Both the position numbers and the translations under genes were made by a program. The notes beneath the pieces were generated by a model. That model did not search any database. It worked only from the letters and a program-made list of their open reading frames with translations, and had not been told where the DNA came from. Shown here in pieces: positions 1 to 8,100 of a DNA stretch of 15,134 nucleotides (position 1 is the stretch's first letter; each line of letters opens with the position of its first letter). The DNA comes from Methanobacteriota archaeon (lineage in GTDB: Archaea; Thermoplasmatota; Poseidoniia; Poseidoniales; Poseidoniaceae): contig PBSP01000087.1 of the NCBI GenBank assembly GCA_002726845.1, positions 1-15,134 of the forward strand, written 5' to 3'.

Positions 1-1
1 A

Positions 2-1183
2 GCATCAGGGACTCACCATGTTGAGTGTACCCTCACCCGCCTTGCTGACAACTATGATATGCACACTTTGGTCAGTAATGATTTCCAAATTATAGATGAC
101 ACATCAAACCAAGATGATGCGACAATTTCAGTATCAGTTGACATGCATCCTACAGAGTCTTGGGGAACTGTCGTAATCGATTCGATGGATCTTGATTCAG
201 GTCAAGAATACACCCTTGATTGGATGGTTGAGGATTATTCATCCGGAAGTCCTGTTTTGATGATAGAGAATGATCACATTTGGGTAGAAGGAAGCGATGG
301 AGTAGACTCATACTCTCTTGAGTTCCATGATCTATCAGATACAACAGACGCTTGTATAACTGTAGTTTTCATTGCTGGAGATACAGAATTACAGACAGTG
401 TCTAATGTTTGTTGGGCATCAGCATCAACATCGGATTTTGATGGCGATGGAGTGTATGACAAAGACGATTTGTGTCCAAATTCTCCTGCAGGATCTGTAG
501 TTCAAGCTGATGGATGTTCCGACTCTGATGGAGACGGATTTGACTCTGGTTATGAGGTCGATTGCGGTTCAGATCCAAACGACCAGCAGAGTATACCTAG
601 CGATGTTGATAATGACGGTACTTGTGATGCGTTGGATGCAGACGCTGATGATGACGGATATCTGAATGAGGATGAAGTCGCGGCAGGAACAGACCCGTTA
701 GACTCTAGTTCTAAACCTGAAAATAGATTACCAACATGTGCTGTTTATTACTCCTTAGAAGTAGATGGGATTCCAACAACATTTGAAGGTGATGCCGCAA
801 TTCCAGCCCTATCCGGTGTGTCAGCACAAACAGCAGTATCCGCATTAATTCCAACGACTATTGCAGTCCCTGAAGGTAAATACTACATCACGGCCCACTG
901 TGTTGATTTGGACGGGGATGACATTACGGTCACTGTTAATGACATAACCGTAGGCCCCATGGCCGGAGAAGTTAGCGCAGGTGCTGTAATCGAGATTGGA
1001 GAGGATGTTGATGAAACCATGGATGTCCAAATTACGTGGTCCGATGGTACGGATTCACTCACTGCTTTGGTCACCGTTGAGCTCAATGGAGACAATCAGA
1101 GTTTGATTCCTGGATTTGGAGCAGCCTTGACAATCATGGTTCTTCTTTGTGCAGGCTTCATTCTCGCTCGAAAAGACGATTGA
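2..1183 (+). CDS. Secreted calcium-repeat protein with PGF-CTERM-like anchor (5' partial)
   Basis: The reading frame is open from base 2, so this is the C-terminal part of a longer gene; the ATG at 59 is only the first methionine in view. A beta-rich N-terminal portion is followed (about nt 434-716) by Asp/Gly-rich repeats of the thrombospondin type 3 kind (DFDGDG, DSDGDG, DVDNDG, DADADDDG, then NEDEVAAGTDP), which bind calcium in known family members. An Ig-like stretch follows, with paired cysteines. The C terminus reads IPGFG, then a hydrophobic helix, then ARKDD. This matches the layout of PGF-CTERM signals cleaved and lipid-anchored by archaeosortase A, so the protein probably sits outside the cell facing the medium. 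The specific ligand or partner is unknown. The next gene begins about 10 bp downstream. The repeats and tail are seen directly; the anchoring mechanism is inferred. Confidence 0.85.
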   Translation, partial: ASGTHHVECTLTRLADNYDMHTLVSNDFQIIDDTSNQDDATISVSVDMHPTESWGTVVIDSMDLDSGQEYTLDWMVEDYSSGSPVLMIENDHIWVEGSDGVDSYSLEFHDLSDTTDACITVVFIAGDTELQTVSNVCWASASTSDFDGDGVYDKDDLCPNSPAGSVVQADGCSDSDGDGFDSGYEVDCGSDPNDQQSIPSDVDNDGTCDALDADADDDGYLNEDEVAAGTDPLDSSSKPENRLPTCAVYYSLEVDGIPTTFEGDAAIPALSGVSAQTAVSALIPTTIAVPEGKYYITAHCVDLDGDDITVTVNDITVGPMAGEVSAGAVIEIGEDVDETMDVQITWSDGTDSLTALVTVELNGDNQSLIPGFGAALTIMVLLCAGFILARKDD

Positions 1184-1193
1184 AAGAGATATT

Positions 1194-2375
1194 ATGACGA
1201 ATGCTTTATGTCATCTATGGGGGTTTGAGAAAGAGCGAATCTTTCTCAATCATGGATCGTTTGGCGCATGCCCAGATTTTGTTATTGCTGAACAACGAAA
1301 ATGGCAGGATTTGATGGAAAAGGAACCCGTTCGATTCTTTGAGGAATTGATGCCTAACCTCCTTTTGAAATCAAGAGAGGCGTTGGGGACATTTCTTTCC
1401 TGTTCACCGAATGACTTGGCCTTTGTATCCAATGCAACCTCTGGCGTTAACACAATTCTGCGATCATTGCAATTCAAGCAAGGTGATGAGATACTCGTTC
1501 CGAATCACGCGTATCAGGCATGTCGGAACAGTATTGATTTCGTTGCCCAACGAAGTGGAGCAACCGTCGTCGTTGTCCCTATCCCGTTTCCTATCGATGG
1601 ACCTCAAACGGTAATTGAGGTGATGAAATCAGCATACACTGAGCGAACGAAATTGGTGATGATTGATACGGTAACAAGTCCGACTGGACTTCGAATGCCG
1701 TTTGAGGAATTAACTTCGTTTTTTGAAAATAAAGGAGTTGAGGTTCTTCTTGATGCAGCACATGGTATCGGAATGATTCCTCTCGATTTGGAAACTCTTG
1801 GTGCCTCTTATGTCACAAGTAATTGTCACAAGTGGCTCTGTGCTCCAAAAGGTACTGCGTTTCTCTACGTTCGAGAAGACAAACAGGACAAGATTCAACC
1901 GCTCACAATCAGCCATGGACATACATTTCCGCTAGGGAACACGACCAGATTTCGACACGAATTCGATTGGACGGGAACGCAAGATATCTCGGGATGGTGC
2001 GCCCTTCCTGCCGTGATTGAAGGGATGGCTAAACTGGTTGATGGAGGATGGGAGGCGATCATGCAGCACAATCATGATCTTGCTCTCCAAGGCCGGAATC
2101 TTCTCTGTGAACGTCTTGGAATTGAACAGCCATGTCCGGACGAAATGATCGCTTGCATCTCAACCATTCGGCTTCCTGGTGAGATTCCCTCTCAGGAAAA
2201 AATGCATGAGCCTGACCCTCTGCACCACATTCTTTCTGAGAAATACAACATCCAGGTTCCTGTTTGGTCATGGCCCTCTCCAGCAGGTCGTTATCTTCGG
2301 ATCTCAGCCCAGCTGTACAATTCAATTGAACAGTACGAGCAACTCGCAGAAGCACTTGTGAATGAGTTGAAGTAG
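1194..2375 (+). CDS. Class V PLP-dependent aminotransferase, isopenicillin-N epimerase-like
   Basis: A fold-type I PLP enzyme of 393 residues, the usual length for the class V group that includes cysteine desulfurases and isopenicillin-N epimerase (CefD). Visible marks are the N-terminal FLNHGSFG (17-24), NATSG for cofactor phosphate binding (80-84), LLDAAHG with Asp187 that should contact the pyridine nitrogen, and SNCHKWLCAPKG with Lys213 as the Schiff-base lysine. The HKWLCAPKG form is typical of the epimerase-like branch rather than of IscS/SufS, and no desulfurase active-site cysteine loop was evident. The substrate cannot be told; epimerase names in this family are usually inherited annotation. 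I chose ATG 1194 because it lies just after the previous stop. An in-frame ATG at 1149 would overlap that gene by 35 bp and adds residues with no family motif. No clear SD. The adjoining rhodanese might hint at sulfur handling, but that is speculation. Confidence 0.9.
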   Translation: MTNALCHLWGFEKERIFLNHGSFGACPDFVIAEQRKWQDLMEKEPVRFFEELMPNLLLKSREALGTFLSCSPNDLAFVSNATSGVNTILRSLQFKQGDEILVPNHAYQACRNSIDFVAQRSGATVVVVPIPFPIDGPQTVIEVMKSAYTERTKLVMIDTVTSPTGLRMPFEELTSFFENKGVEVLLDAAHGIGMIPLDLETLGASYVTSNCHKWLCAPKGTAFLYVREDKQDKIQPLTISHGHTFPLGNTTRFRHEFDWTGTQDISGWCALPAVIEGMAKLVDGGWEAIMQHNHDLALQGRNLLCERLGIEQPCPDEMIACISTIRLPGEIPSQEKMHEPDPLHHILSEKYNIQVPVWSWPSPAGRYLRISAQLYNSIEQYEQLAEALVNELK

Positions 2376-2395
2376 GAGTCAGCGATGGACGTTGT

Positions 2396-2788
2396 ATGAC
2401 CAAGTCATTCAGCGACCGAGTATCAGAAGCAAAAGCCAAACACGGAACAATCACCCCTGCCGAGTTGAAAGAAAAACTCGACTCGAACGAAGCGGTTACA
2501 GTCGTTGATGTCCGAGACGCAAACGCACTGGGCGGTGGCGTCATTCCTGGAGCCAAGAACGTATCTCTGGGAACACTGTTCTACAAAGCCGACCCTCAAA
2601 GCGCATTCCATGACAAGGAAACCTTCCAATCCACAGACCAACCGATAGTTTGCACATGTGGCGGTGGTGGCCAAGCGGCTGTAGCAGCAAGCGTTCTCGC
2701 TGACTACGGTTACACCAACGTAACCATCGTTGAAGGTGGGACAAAGGGTTGGGCTGCTGAAGGTTTGCCTACTGAAGAAGCAGAGTAA
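2396..2788 (+). CDS. Single-domain rhodanese-like protein
   Basis: 130 residues, one complete rhodanese domain. The CH2A-like segment is VTVVDVRDANALGGGVIPGAKNV (about 35-57). The active-site loop starts at Cys86 (VCTCGGGGQAA), and the domain ends with the typical VEGGTKGWAAEGLP. Family members move sulfane sulfur from thiosulfate, persulfides or similar donors to acceptors in the cytoplasm. No signal peptide is visible. The loop is unusual: the family consensus CxxGxRS is replaced by glycines and Gln, so the phosphate/sulfate-pocket arginine is missing and a second cysteine (Cys88) sits two residues on. It may therefore be a persulfide carrier or a redox variant rather than a thiosulfate sulfurtransferase. 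It lies 20 bp after the aminotransferase, so the two are probably co-transcribed. An ATG at 2385 terminates after four codons, leaving 2396 as the start. Confidence 0.88.
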   Translation: MTKSFSDRVSEAKAKHGTITPAELKEKLDSNEAVTVVDVRDANALGGGVIPGAKNVSLGTLFYKADPQSAFHDKETFQSTDQPIVCTCGGGGQAAVAASVLADYGYTNVTIVEGGTKGWAAEGLPTEEAE

Positions 2789-2849
2789 ACCACTCAAATT
2801 TAGGCCCCAAATCCAGTAAAGGATTAAGTGCTGGAAATAGAAATTGTAG

Positions 2850-2867
2850 CATGACGTGAACGTCATG
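2850..2867. promoter_or_regulatory. 18-bp inverted repeat overlapping a start codon
   Basis: Arms CATGACGT (2850-2857) and ACGTCATG (2860-2867) are perfect reverse complements around a 2-nt GA centre. The right arm contains the ATG chosen for the membrane protein (2865), and the GTG at 2856 also lies inside. A dimeric repressor bound here would block transcription start or elongation. As RNA the tight centre makes a stable hairpin less likely. Function is inferred only from position and symmetry. Confidence 0.45.
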
Positions 2868-3296
2868 GAAATAAAAGAGATATTGAATCCAAAAGGTTGG
2901 CTTATTGGTATGGGCATCGTTGTGATGTTGTTAGGTACTGCGAATGTGTTTACTGCAGCAGATGTTGCAGAAATGGGATGGGGCGAAGATAACGTTCAGC
3001 CCCACGATGAAGCGTATGAGCAAATGTGGGGTCTTCACATGATCCCATACGGAATTCTGGCAATCGCTACAGGATTGCTTGTGAAAGGGAAGGCTCTGTC
3101 GCAAATGGCAATGACCGCATCTGGTGCGATAATTGTGATTGTTGGCGGAGGAATGATGTGGCTTACGAACAAGCACGATTACAGCAACGATGGAACCGCT
3201 GCAATGGTTCTTCCGTTGGTTGTAATTGGTCTCACAATCTTGATGGGCGTCTCCGGATACCTTCACATGAACGATGATGAGGAAGGGGGCGTTTGA
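2865..3296 (+). CDS. Four-helix membrane protein, first of a paralogous pair
   Basis: 143 residues with four predicted transmembrane segments (about 11-31, 55-75, 80-100 and 113-134), no large soluble domain and no recognised family. A short charged N terminus (MEIKEILNPKGWL) precedes the first helix. An acidic loop with Asp, Glu and His residues lies between helices 1 and 2, and the end reads GVSGYLHMNDDEEGG. The next gene encodes a protein with the same plan: K-x-WLI leading into helix 1, four helices and a terminal SGxLHxNxDD-type motif. The two therefore look like an old tandem duplication and may form a hetero-oligomer. I prefer ATG 2865 over the in-frame GTG 2856 because MEIKEI aligns with the MEQLKKI start of its partner. 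Its function is unknown. Confidence 0.75.
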   Translation: MEIKEILNPKGWLIGMGIVVMLLGTANVFTAADVAEMGWGEDNVQPHDEAYEQMWGLHMIPYGILAIATGLLVKGKALSQMAMTASGAIIVIVGGGMMWLTNKHDYSNDGTAAMVLPLVVIGLTILMGVSGYLHMNDDEEGGV

Positions 3297-3297
3297 A

Positions 3298-3684
3298 ATG
3301 GAACAACTGAAGAAAATCTGCAATGTCAAAATATGGCTTATCATTCTCGCCGTAATTCACACTGTGGTTGGTGTGCTTGCGCAAATGGAATTTGATGTTG
3401 ACGCACAAATGGAAATATCTGGTGTGTTTCTAGCTATCTCTGTTTACATCCTTTACGCCGCTTTCGGCACTTCTGGGCAAGAGCAGGCCAGGTGGGCTAC
3501 CGTATTGTGTGGGCCGATCTGGGTTTGGTTCGTGGTTTGTGGCGCCCTCGAATTGGAGGGCGTTGGCAACAACAGTTGGTCATTGTCCCCAGAGTTGATA
3601 CCTCCTCTCTTTGTTTGGGGGATGACGGCGCTCAGTGGTATTCTGCATTGGAACGCAGATGATGCACCAGCGACTGAGGCTTGA
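3298..3684 (+). CDS. Four-helix membrane protein, second of a paralogous pair
   Basis: 128 residues with four hydrophobic segments (about 12-28, 41-58, 68-88 and 101-118), ending ALSGILHWNADDAPATEA. The final SG-x-LH-x-N-x-DD pattern and the charged start leading into a Trp-Leu-Ile helix match the preceding gene, while overall identity is low. It starts 1 nt after that gene's stop, with the purine-rich GGAAGGGGG eight bases upstream of the ATG, so the pair is very likely translated from one mRNA. An in-frame ATG at 3274 exists but would lie inside the upstream gene and lacks the matching N-terminal pattern. No enzymatic motif or signal peptide was seen. A small integral membrane subunit is the most that can be said. 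Confidence 0.75.
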   Translation: MEQLKKICNVKIWLIILAVIHTVVGVLAQMEFDVDAQMEISGVFLAISVYILYAAFGTSGQEQARWATVLCGPIWVWFVVCGALELEGVGNNSWSLSPELIPPLFVWGMTALSGILHWNADDAPATEA

Positions 3685-3689
3685 ACGCG

Positions 3690-3712
3690 TTAGACTCGAT
3701 TCTCGAATCTAA
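3690..3712. terminator. Inverted repeat after membrane-protein pair (hairpin or operator)
   Basis: Left arm TTAGACTCGA (3690-3699), loop TTC, right arm TCGAATCTAA (3703-3712): ten positions pair with a single mismatch. It begins five bases after the stop of the upstream gene and lies 35 bp before the M28 peptidase start. No T-run follows, so this is not a textbook terminator. It could be an mRNA 3'-end hairpin or a binding site controlling the peptidase gene. Confidence 0.4.
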
Positions 3713-3747
3713 GGCGAATTGCTAAATGCAAGCGTATTGACCACGAG

Positions 3748-5088
3748 ATGATGCGTCCAATCCTTCTTGCTGCAACCATCGTACTTGCGATGTTCAGTGG
3801 GTGCTTTGGAGAGGACGTGGAGCCGGTTCAAGTCTCCGAATTCAGTGTTGAAGCTCCTGAATCTGTTCTGCGGGGACAATACTTCAGTATCGAGGTCTCT
3901 TCAGATGTTGACTGGACAATGAATCGGAGCCCTGGTTTCTACTTCATGGATGAATATGATGTGTTGCGAGACGATGTCGAAGCAACCTTTGATGCATCGC
4001 AAACGAGTCTTACCTTCCTCGTCCTTGATTCTGAACGCAGTGATATTGCACTTACAATTACCTCTGGCGAGGACGTGTGGAATGCAACGCTACCGCTTTC
4101 AGACAGCGAGGAATACATGCTCGTCGATGGCCGCCGTGCCTATGAAACCATAGACATGCTCACAACTGATTACAACAATCGTTGGTGTGCAAGCGCATCG
4201 ATTCATGAAGGAGGGGCTGCGTATGAAGCCGCCGCACTAAAAGCGGAAGAAATGATGTGGGATATGGGCTTTGATCATGTCGAAATCACTCAATATCCCG
4301 ATGACCCAGACCAGTTGAACATCGTTGGGTACAATTGGGGAAGGGTCAATCCTGATGAATACATTGTCATTGGCGGTCACTTCGACATTGCCTACATGTT
4401 TACGCCACCTGGCGGGGGAACAAACGAAGGAGCAAACGACGACACCTCTGGCTCCACCGTGTCGCTCGAGGTGGGACAAGCTCTCGCACGCATGGAGTTC
4501 GATCACACAGTTGTGGCAGCATTGTGGGCATGCGAAGAGGAAGGCCTCTTGGGCTCCCTCGCCTATGTTGCAAATCTTCCAGAGAACGTTTCTGTACGCA
4601 CCTACATGAACTTCGATATGGTATCGCTCAATTACCCAATCACTCCCATAACTGAACCTCTTATCGACCCGCTTACAGGGGACATTTTTGAACCAACCAA
4701 GTACGATTGGAGTATTAGCATCGCAGGTGCGAGTGTTGAGAACATGGATCGAATGTACGACTGGGTGACGCAAACAATCGATGAAAACCTAGCATATCAA
4801 CCGACAGAAGGAAATCCAATCATGTGGCAAAAGGCAGAATCGTGTTCCTCAGATCATTGTTCCTTCTTTTCTGCGGGTTATCCGACCTTTAATTTCTTCA
4901 GCCCAGGTGGCGACATTTCTTTTTGGCAGGAATGGCACTCACCATCGGACACGTTTGAATTTATGACGGCAAAAGCCGGTGGCCCTGACGGTATGGCATC
5001 CGGTTTCAACAGTTTAGCATGGTCTTCTCTTGACTTGTTCATTCGAGTCGATAATGCTGAAGACTTCCATGGCAATTGGAAGGAATAA
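3748..5088 (+). CDS. Lipoprotein M28-family zinc aminopeptidase
   Basis: 446 residues. The N terminus (MMRPILLAATIVLAMFSGC) is a lipoprotein signal with the lipobox Cys at 19, so the enzyme should be tethered outside the membrane. A roughly 110-residue beta-rich N-terminal domain precedes the peptidase domain (about 130-435). The di-zinc site of family M28 is complete: GGHFD (His211, Asp213), GANDDTSG (Asp231 bridging), CEEEGLLGS (Glu263 as general base, Glu264 as ligand), NFDM (Asp290) and SSDHCSFF (His370). M28 enzymes remove N-terminal amino acids from peptides, and an exported form suits scavenging of extracellular protein by a heterotroph. Several cysteines (149, 262, 366, 371) could form disulfides. 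The start is ATG 3748, or the immediately following ATG 3751; there is no SD. Specificity is unknown. Confidence 0.92.
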   Translation: MMRPILLAATIVLAMFSGCFGEDVEPVQVSEFSVEAPESVLRGQYFSIEVSSDVDWTMNRSPGFYFMDEYDVLRDDVEATFDASQTSLTFLVLDSERSDIALTITSGEDVWNATLPLSDSEEYMLVDGRRAYETIDMLTTDYNNRWCASASIHEGGAAYEAAALKAEEMMWDMGFDHVEITQYPDDPDQLNIVGYNWGRVNPDEYIVIGGHFDIAYMFTPPGGGTNEGANDDTSGSTVSLEVGQALARMEFDHTVVAALWACEEEGLLGSLAYVANLPENVSVRTYMNFDMVSLNYPITPITEPLIDPLTGDIFEPTKYDWSISIAGASVENMDRMYDWVTQTIDENLAYQPTEGNPIMWQKAESCSSDHCSFFSAGYPTFNFFSPGGDISFWQEWHSPSDTFEFMTAKAGGPDGMASGFNSLAWSSLDLFIRVDNAEDFHGNWKE

Positions 5089-5093
5089 GCAAA

Positions 5094-5104
5094 TTTTTCT
5101 TTCT
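5094..5104 (+). terminator. T-rich tract, candidate archaeal terminator
   Basis: TTTTTCTTTCT begins six bases after the stop codon of the M28 gene. Archaeal RNA polymerase commonly terminates at such U-rich tracts without a hairpin. It separates the peptidase from the RND gene and its inverted repeats. Judged by sequence only. Confidence 0.4.
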
Positions 5105-5108
5105 GATT

Positions 5109-5145
5109 GGAATACATTCCTTCATGAAGGATAAGTCAATCCTTC
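5109..5145. promoter_or_regulatory. Overlapping inverted repeats upstream of the RND transporter
   Basis: Three symmetrical elements overlap: GGAAT-AC-ATTCC (5109-5120), the perfect 12-bp palindrome CCTTCATGAAGG (5119-5130), and GAAGGAT (5126-5132) pairing with ATCCTTC (5139-5145) across a 6-nt spacer. The last ends four bases before the ATG at 5150. As DNA this could be tandem operator half-sites. As RNA, the segment around 5119-5132 can pair either upstream or downstream, giving mutually exclusive hairpins next to the start codon. No ribosome-binding site is visible here. Confidence 0.5.
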
Positions 5146-5149
5146 GCGC

Positions 5150-8100
5150 ATGGGCACTCGATTTGCGAGGTTTTCAGAACACATGGTTGCCCATCGGAAA
5201 CGTGTTCACATCGCCGTTTTTGTACTCACTTTGTTCATGATTCCTGGAGCGCTTACCGCCCTCCAACCCATCGATATGGAATCCTATGAGATGGAATCTC
5301 CTGAACTAACCGCTCAAACCATTATTGACAGTGAATTTCCAACAAGCGAAATCATACTCGGCTTTGTCGTCTCTGTGCGAGACCCATCTGAAGTCGAGGC
5401 TTTGGATTCGTGGGAGCCTGCACCGTCGATTGACGGTGGCACGCCCGATTACACCAATGTACCTCCAGCGAATCAAATCCTTGCGGCCGGTGAACCTTGG
5501 GTTGGTATTTCTGAGCCCAATGGAGGAATCCTTAACCTAACCATCCTCAAGGAAATTGATGGAAAAGCGAAACTCATTCAGGACCACCCGCTTGGCCAAT
5601 CTCTGAAGCCACTTGTCAACGAGGTCACCGGGCATCAGACCGCAGGCGTTATGTCGTTGGCTGATATATTTCGAGGATTCATGAACAACACTTCCATCCT
5701 TACACAACCCGGTCTTTCGCCGCTTGGTGTTCCTGAACCCGCACCAACCAATTGGACAGACTGCTTCCCTCTCGATTGTTTGAGTTTTGATGACGTCAAC
5801 GTCACGCAAGCGCACATCGATATGGCTGCAGCCAGAATGGCTGAAGGTAGCAACAACGACTTCCTGCGCTGGGTTTCCCTCGATCGCGGTTTTGTCTATG
5901 ACCCGACCTCGATTCAAGAAGGACCAATCGGAGGTTCACTTGATTCTGAAGGGAAGTGGCAAAATGAAACGATGGGGTACGGCCGTTGGAGTGGCTCCGC
6001 TTCATGGTTGCTGGTGCAACTCGACCGAGCATCGCTTGAAGAAGGTGGATGGGAAATCACCTGGAAAGATGCAAAACAGGAAAAATCAATCCGAAATTCA
6101 GATGACGGTCTCATTATCGGTGGTTACAGACTCGCAAACAGCGAGCTTGTCCTGCACCCTCCACAATATACCGAAGAATACTGTCAAGAACTCAAGAACG
6201 ATACGGGATCGGGGTGTTCTGTCGAGTGGACTTACATGGACCTCGAGGGGCTTCTACGATCACACGACCGCACCTCACTGACACTGTTGGTTGGTCAAGG
6301 GGTAAACGTTGAAGTGAATCGTGAACTGCAATCTTCGACTGGCTTAATCGTGCTCATGGGCTTCATCATTCTCGGCTTACTGTACGTCAGTTTACGACGT
6401 GTAAGTGATGTCGCTATCGTCGTTGTAGCACTTGGCGGTGCATTGCTGTGGATGCAAGGATTCATTGGTCACATCTCAAATCTAACGGGATTTTTCGGCG
6501 TCGACATCATTGCTCGCTCGCAGTTCTCGAACCTCCTGCCCATTCTGGTACTTGCACTGGGAATTGATGACTCCCTCCATGCTCTTCATCGTTACAAGGA
6601 AGAGCGAAAGCTAGGGAAGACTGCTTCAGAATCCGGAACAATCACTCTAACAAGGGTCGGCCGAGCGATAATGCTCACCTCAATTACAACCATGGCTGCG
6701 TTTTCTGCTAATTTGTTCTCAGACATTGCGGCCCTTCGTAGCTTTGGCGTTGAAGCAGCGATGGGAATTCTCGCTGCGTTCCTGCTTACCGGTTTGTGGG
6801 TTCCCTTGCTTCGGATGAGTTTTGATGAATGGCTTGAAAATCAACGCGGGAAGAAAATCGAAGAGCGGCAGATCACACACCTTGTCCCTGAACGTTGGCT
6901 TCGTGGTCTAACCATCCAAAGCGGTCGGTTCCGAAATTCGATTGTTATCGCCGTCTTAGCGCTACTGATTACCGTTCCTGCAAGCATTGCAATGTCCAAT
7001 CTTGAGGGCGATTTTGCAGTCGAGGATTTCCTTGATGAATCTTCAGACTTTGCTCTCGGCGTCAACATTGTCAACGAAAGATTCTCTGATGAAGGCGAGC
7101 CAGCGATGCTTTTGATCGAAGGAGATGTTCTTGATCCCAGAGTGTATGCTGGCATCGAAGAACTGCGGCAACGGATGAACAAGCCAGAGCCAGGTGTTCC
7201 TGAAAAGATAACAAAAACACCTGATGGGAACATCGATTTGCTGGCCCTCGACGAACTGGTGTTCGCCGCTCAAGGCTCACTGGTGCTCAACGACGAACCG
7301 TTCAGAGCGCGCGGATGGGACCCTGATGTTGAGGGAAACGGCGTTGGGTGCAACACCACAATGATTGGATTCATCGATACCGACGACCGGGATTGTCTTG
7401 CGTTCATGTACGGTTTCCTAACGCTGGAAGGTGTACCTGGAATCGGCCCCATTCCAGACATTCCAGCCAGTCTCGTCAGTCTGTACATCATGCCGAAGGT
7501 CGAACTTAACCAAACACAGCCATGGCTCGACATCAACGGTCAACCCGCTGAATATGAGCACATGTTGATTCGTTTTGGTATCACAAGTCCGGAAGATTTC
7601 CCAAGTCTTGCCCCAGCTATGGATAAACTCTGGCGAGACCTCGAAGTGTTTACCAACCTCTCGACCGGAACGCATGAAACTGCTGGAACTGCCCCTACCG
7701 AAGAGAAACCCTTGACTTGGGTTATGACCACCGGGCGTCCCGTCACTCGTTTTGTTGCATCGACAGAAATGCAAGACGAGATGCAATCCTCGCTTGTTCT
7801 CGGTTCGCTGTTCGTATTTGTTTCACTTGCAATCGGTTTCAGATCGATTAAACAAGCCCTTGTTACACTTGGTCCAATCCTTCTCGTTGTTGTTTGGCTG
7901 TACGGACTCATGGAGGTATCTGGTGCAAGCCTCAACATCGTTACGGTCACCATCGCCACAATATCCCTGGGCGTTGGCATCGATTATTGCATACATGTGA
8001 CCGAACGGTATCGTGAAAGTCGTGAGAAAGGTGAATCGCACAAGCAAGCACTGCACGCCGTGGGTGGCGCATGCAGTCTCGCACTTATCGGGAGCGCGGC

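Noticed and set aside
434..716. Asp/Gly-rich repeats as a DNA-level tandem repeat
   Set aside because: The repetition is in the protein motif; nucleotide copies differ in length and sequence, so no DNA repeat is claimed.
1149..1193. Longer aminotransferase start at ATG 1149
   Set aside because: It would overlap the conserved C-terminal anchor of the upstream gene, and the added residues are that gene's DNA read in another frame.
2059..2556. Minus-strand open frame of 165 codons
   Set aside because: It lies opposite the aminotransferase and rhodanese genes, which both have full family motifs, and its translation shows no recognisable domain.
3720..3729. CTAAATGC as a TATA box for leaderless transcription of the M28 gene
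   Set aside because: The distance to ATG 3748 is suitable but the sequence is a poor TATA match; not supportable without start mapping.
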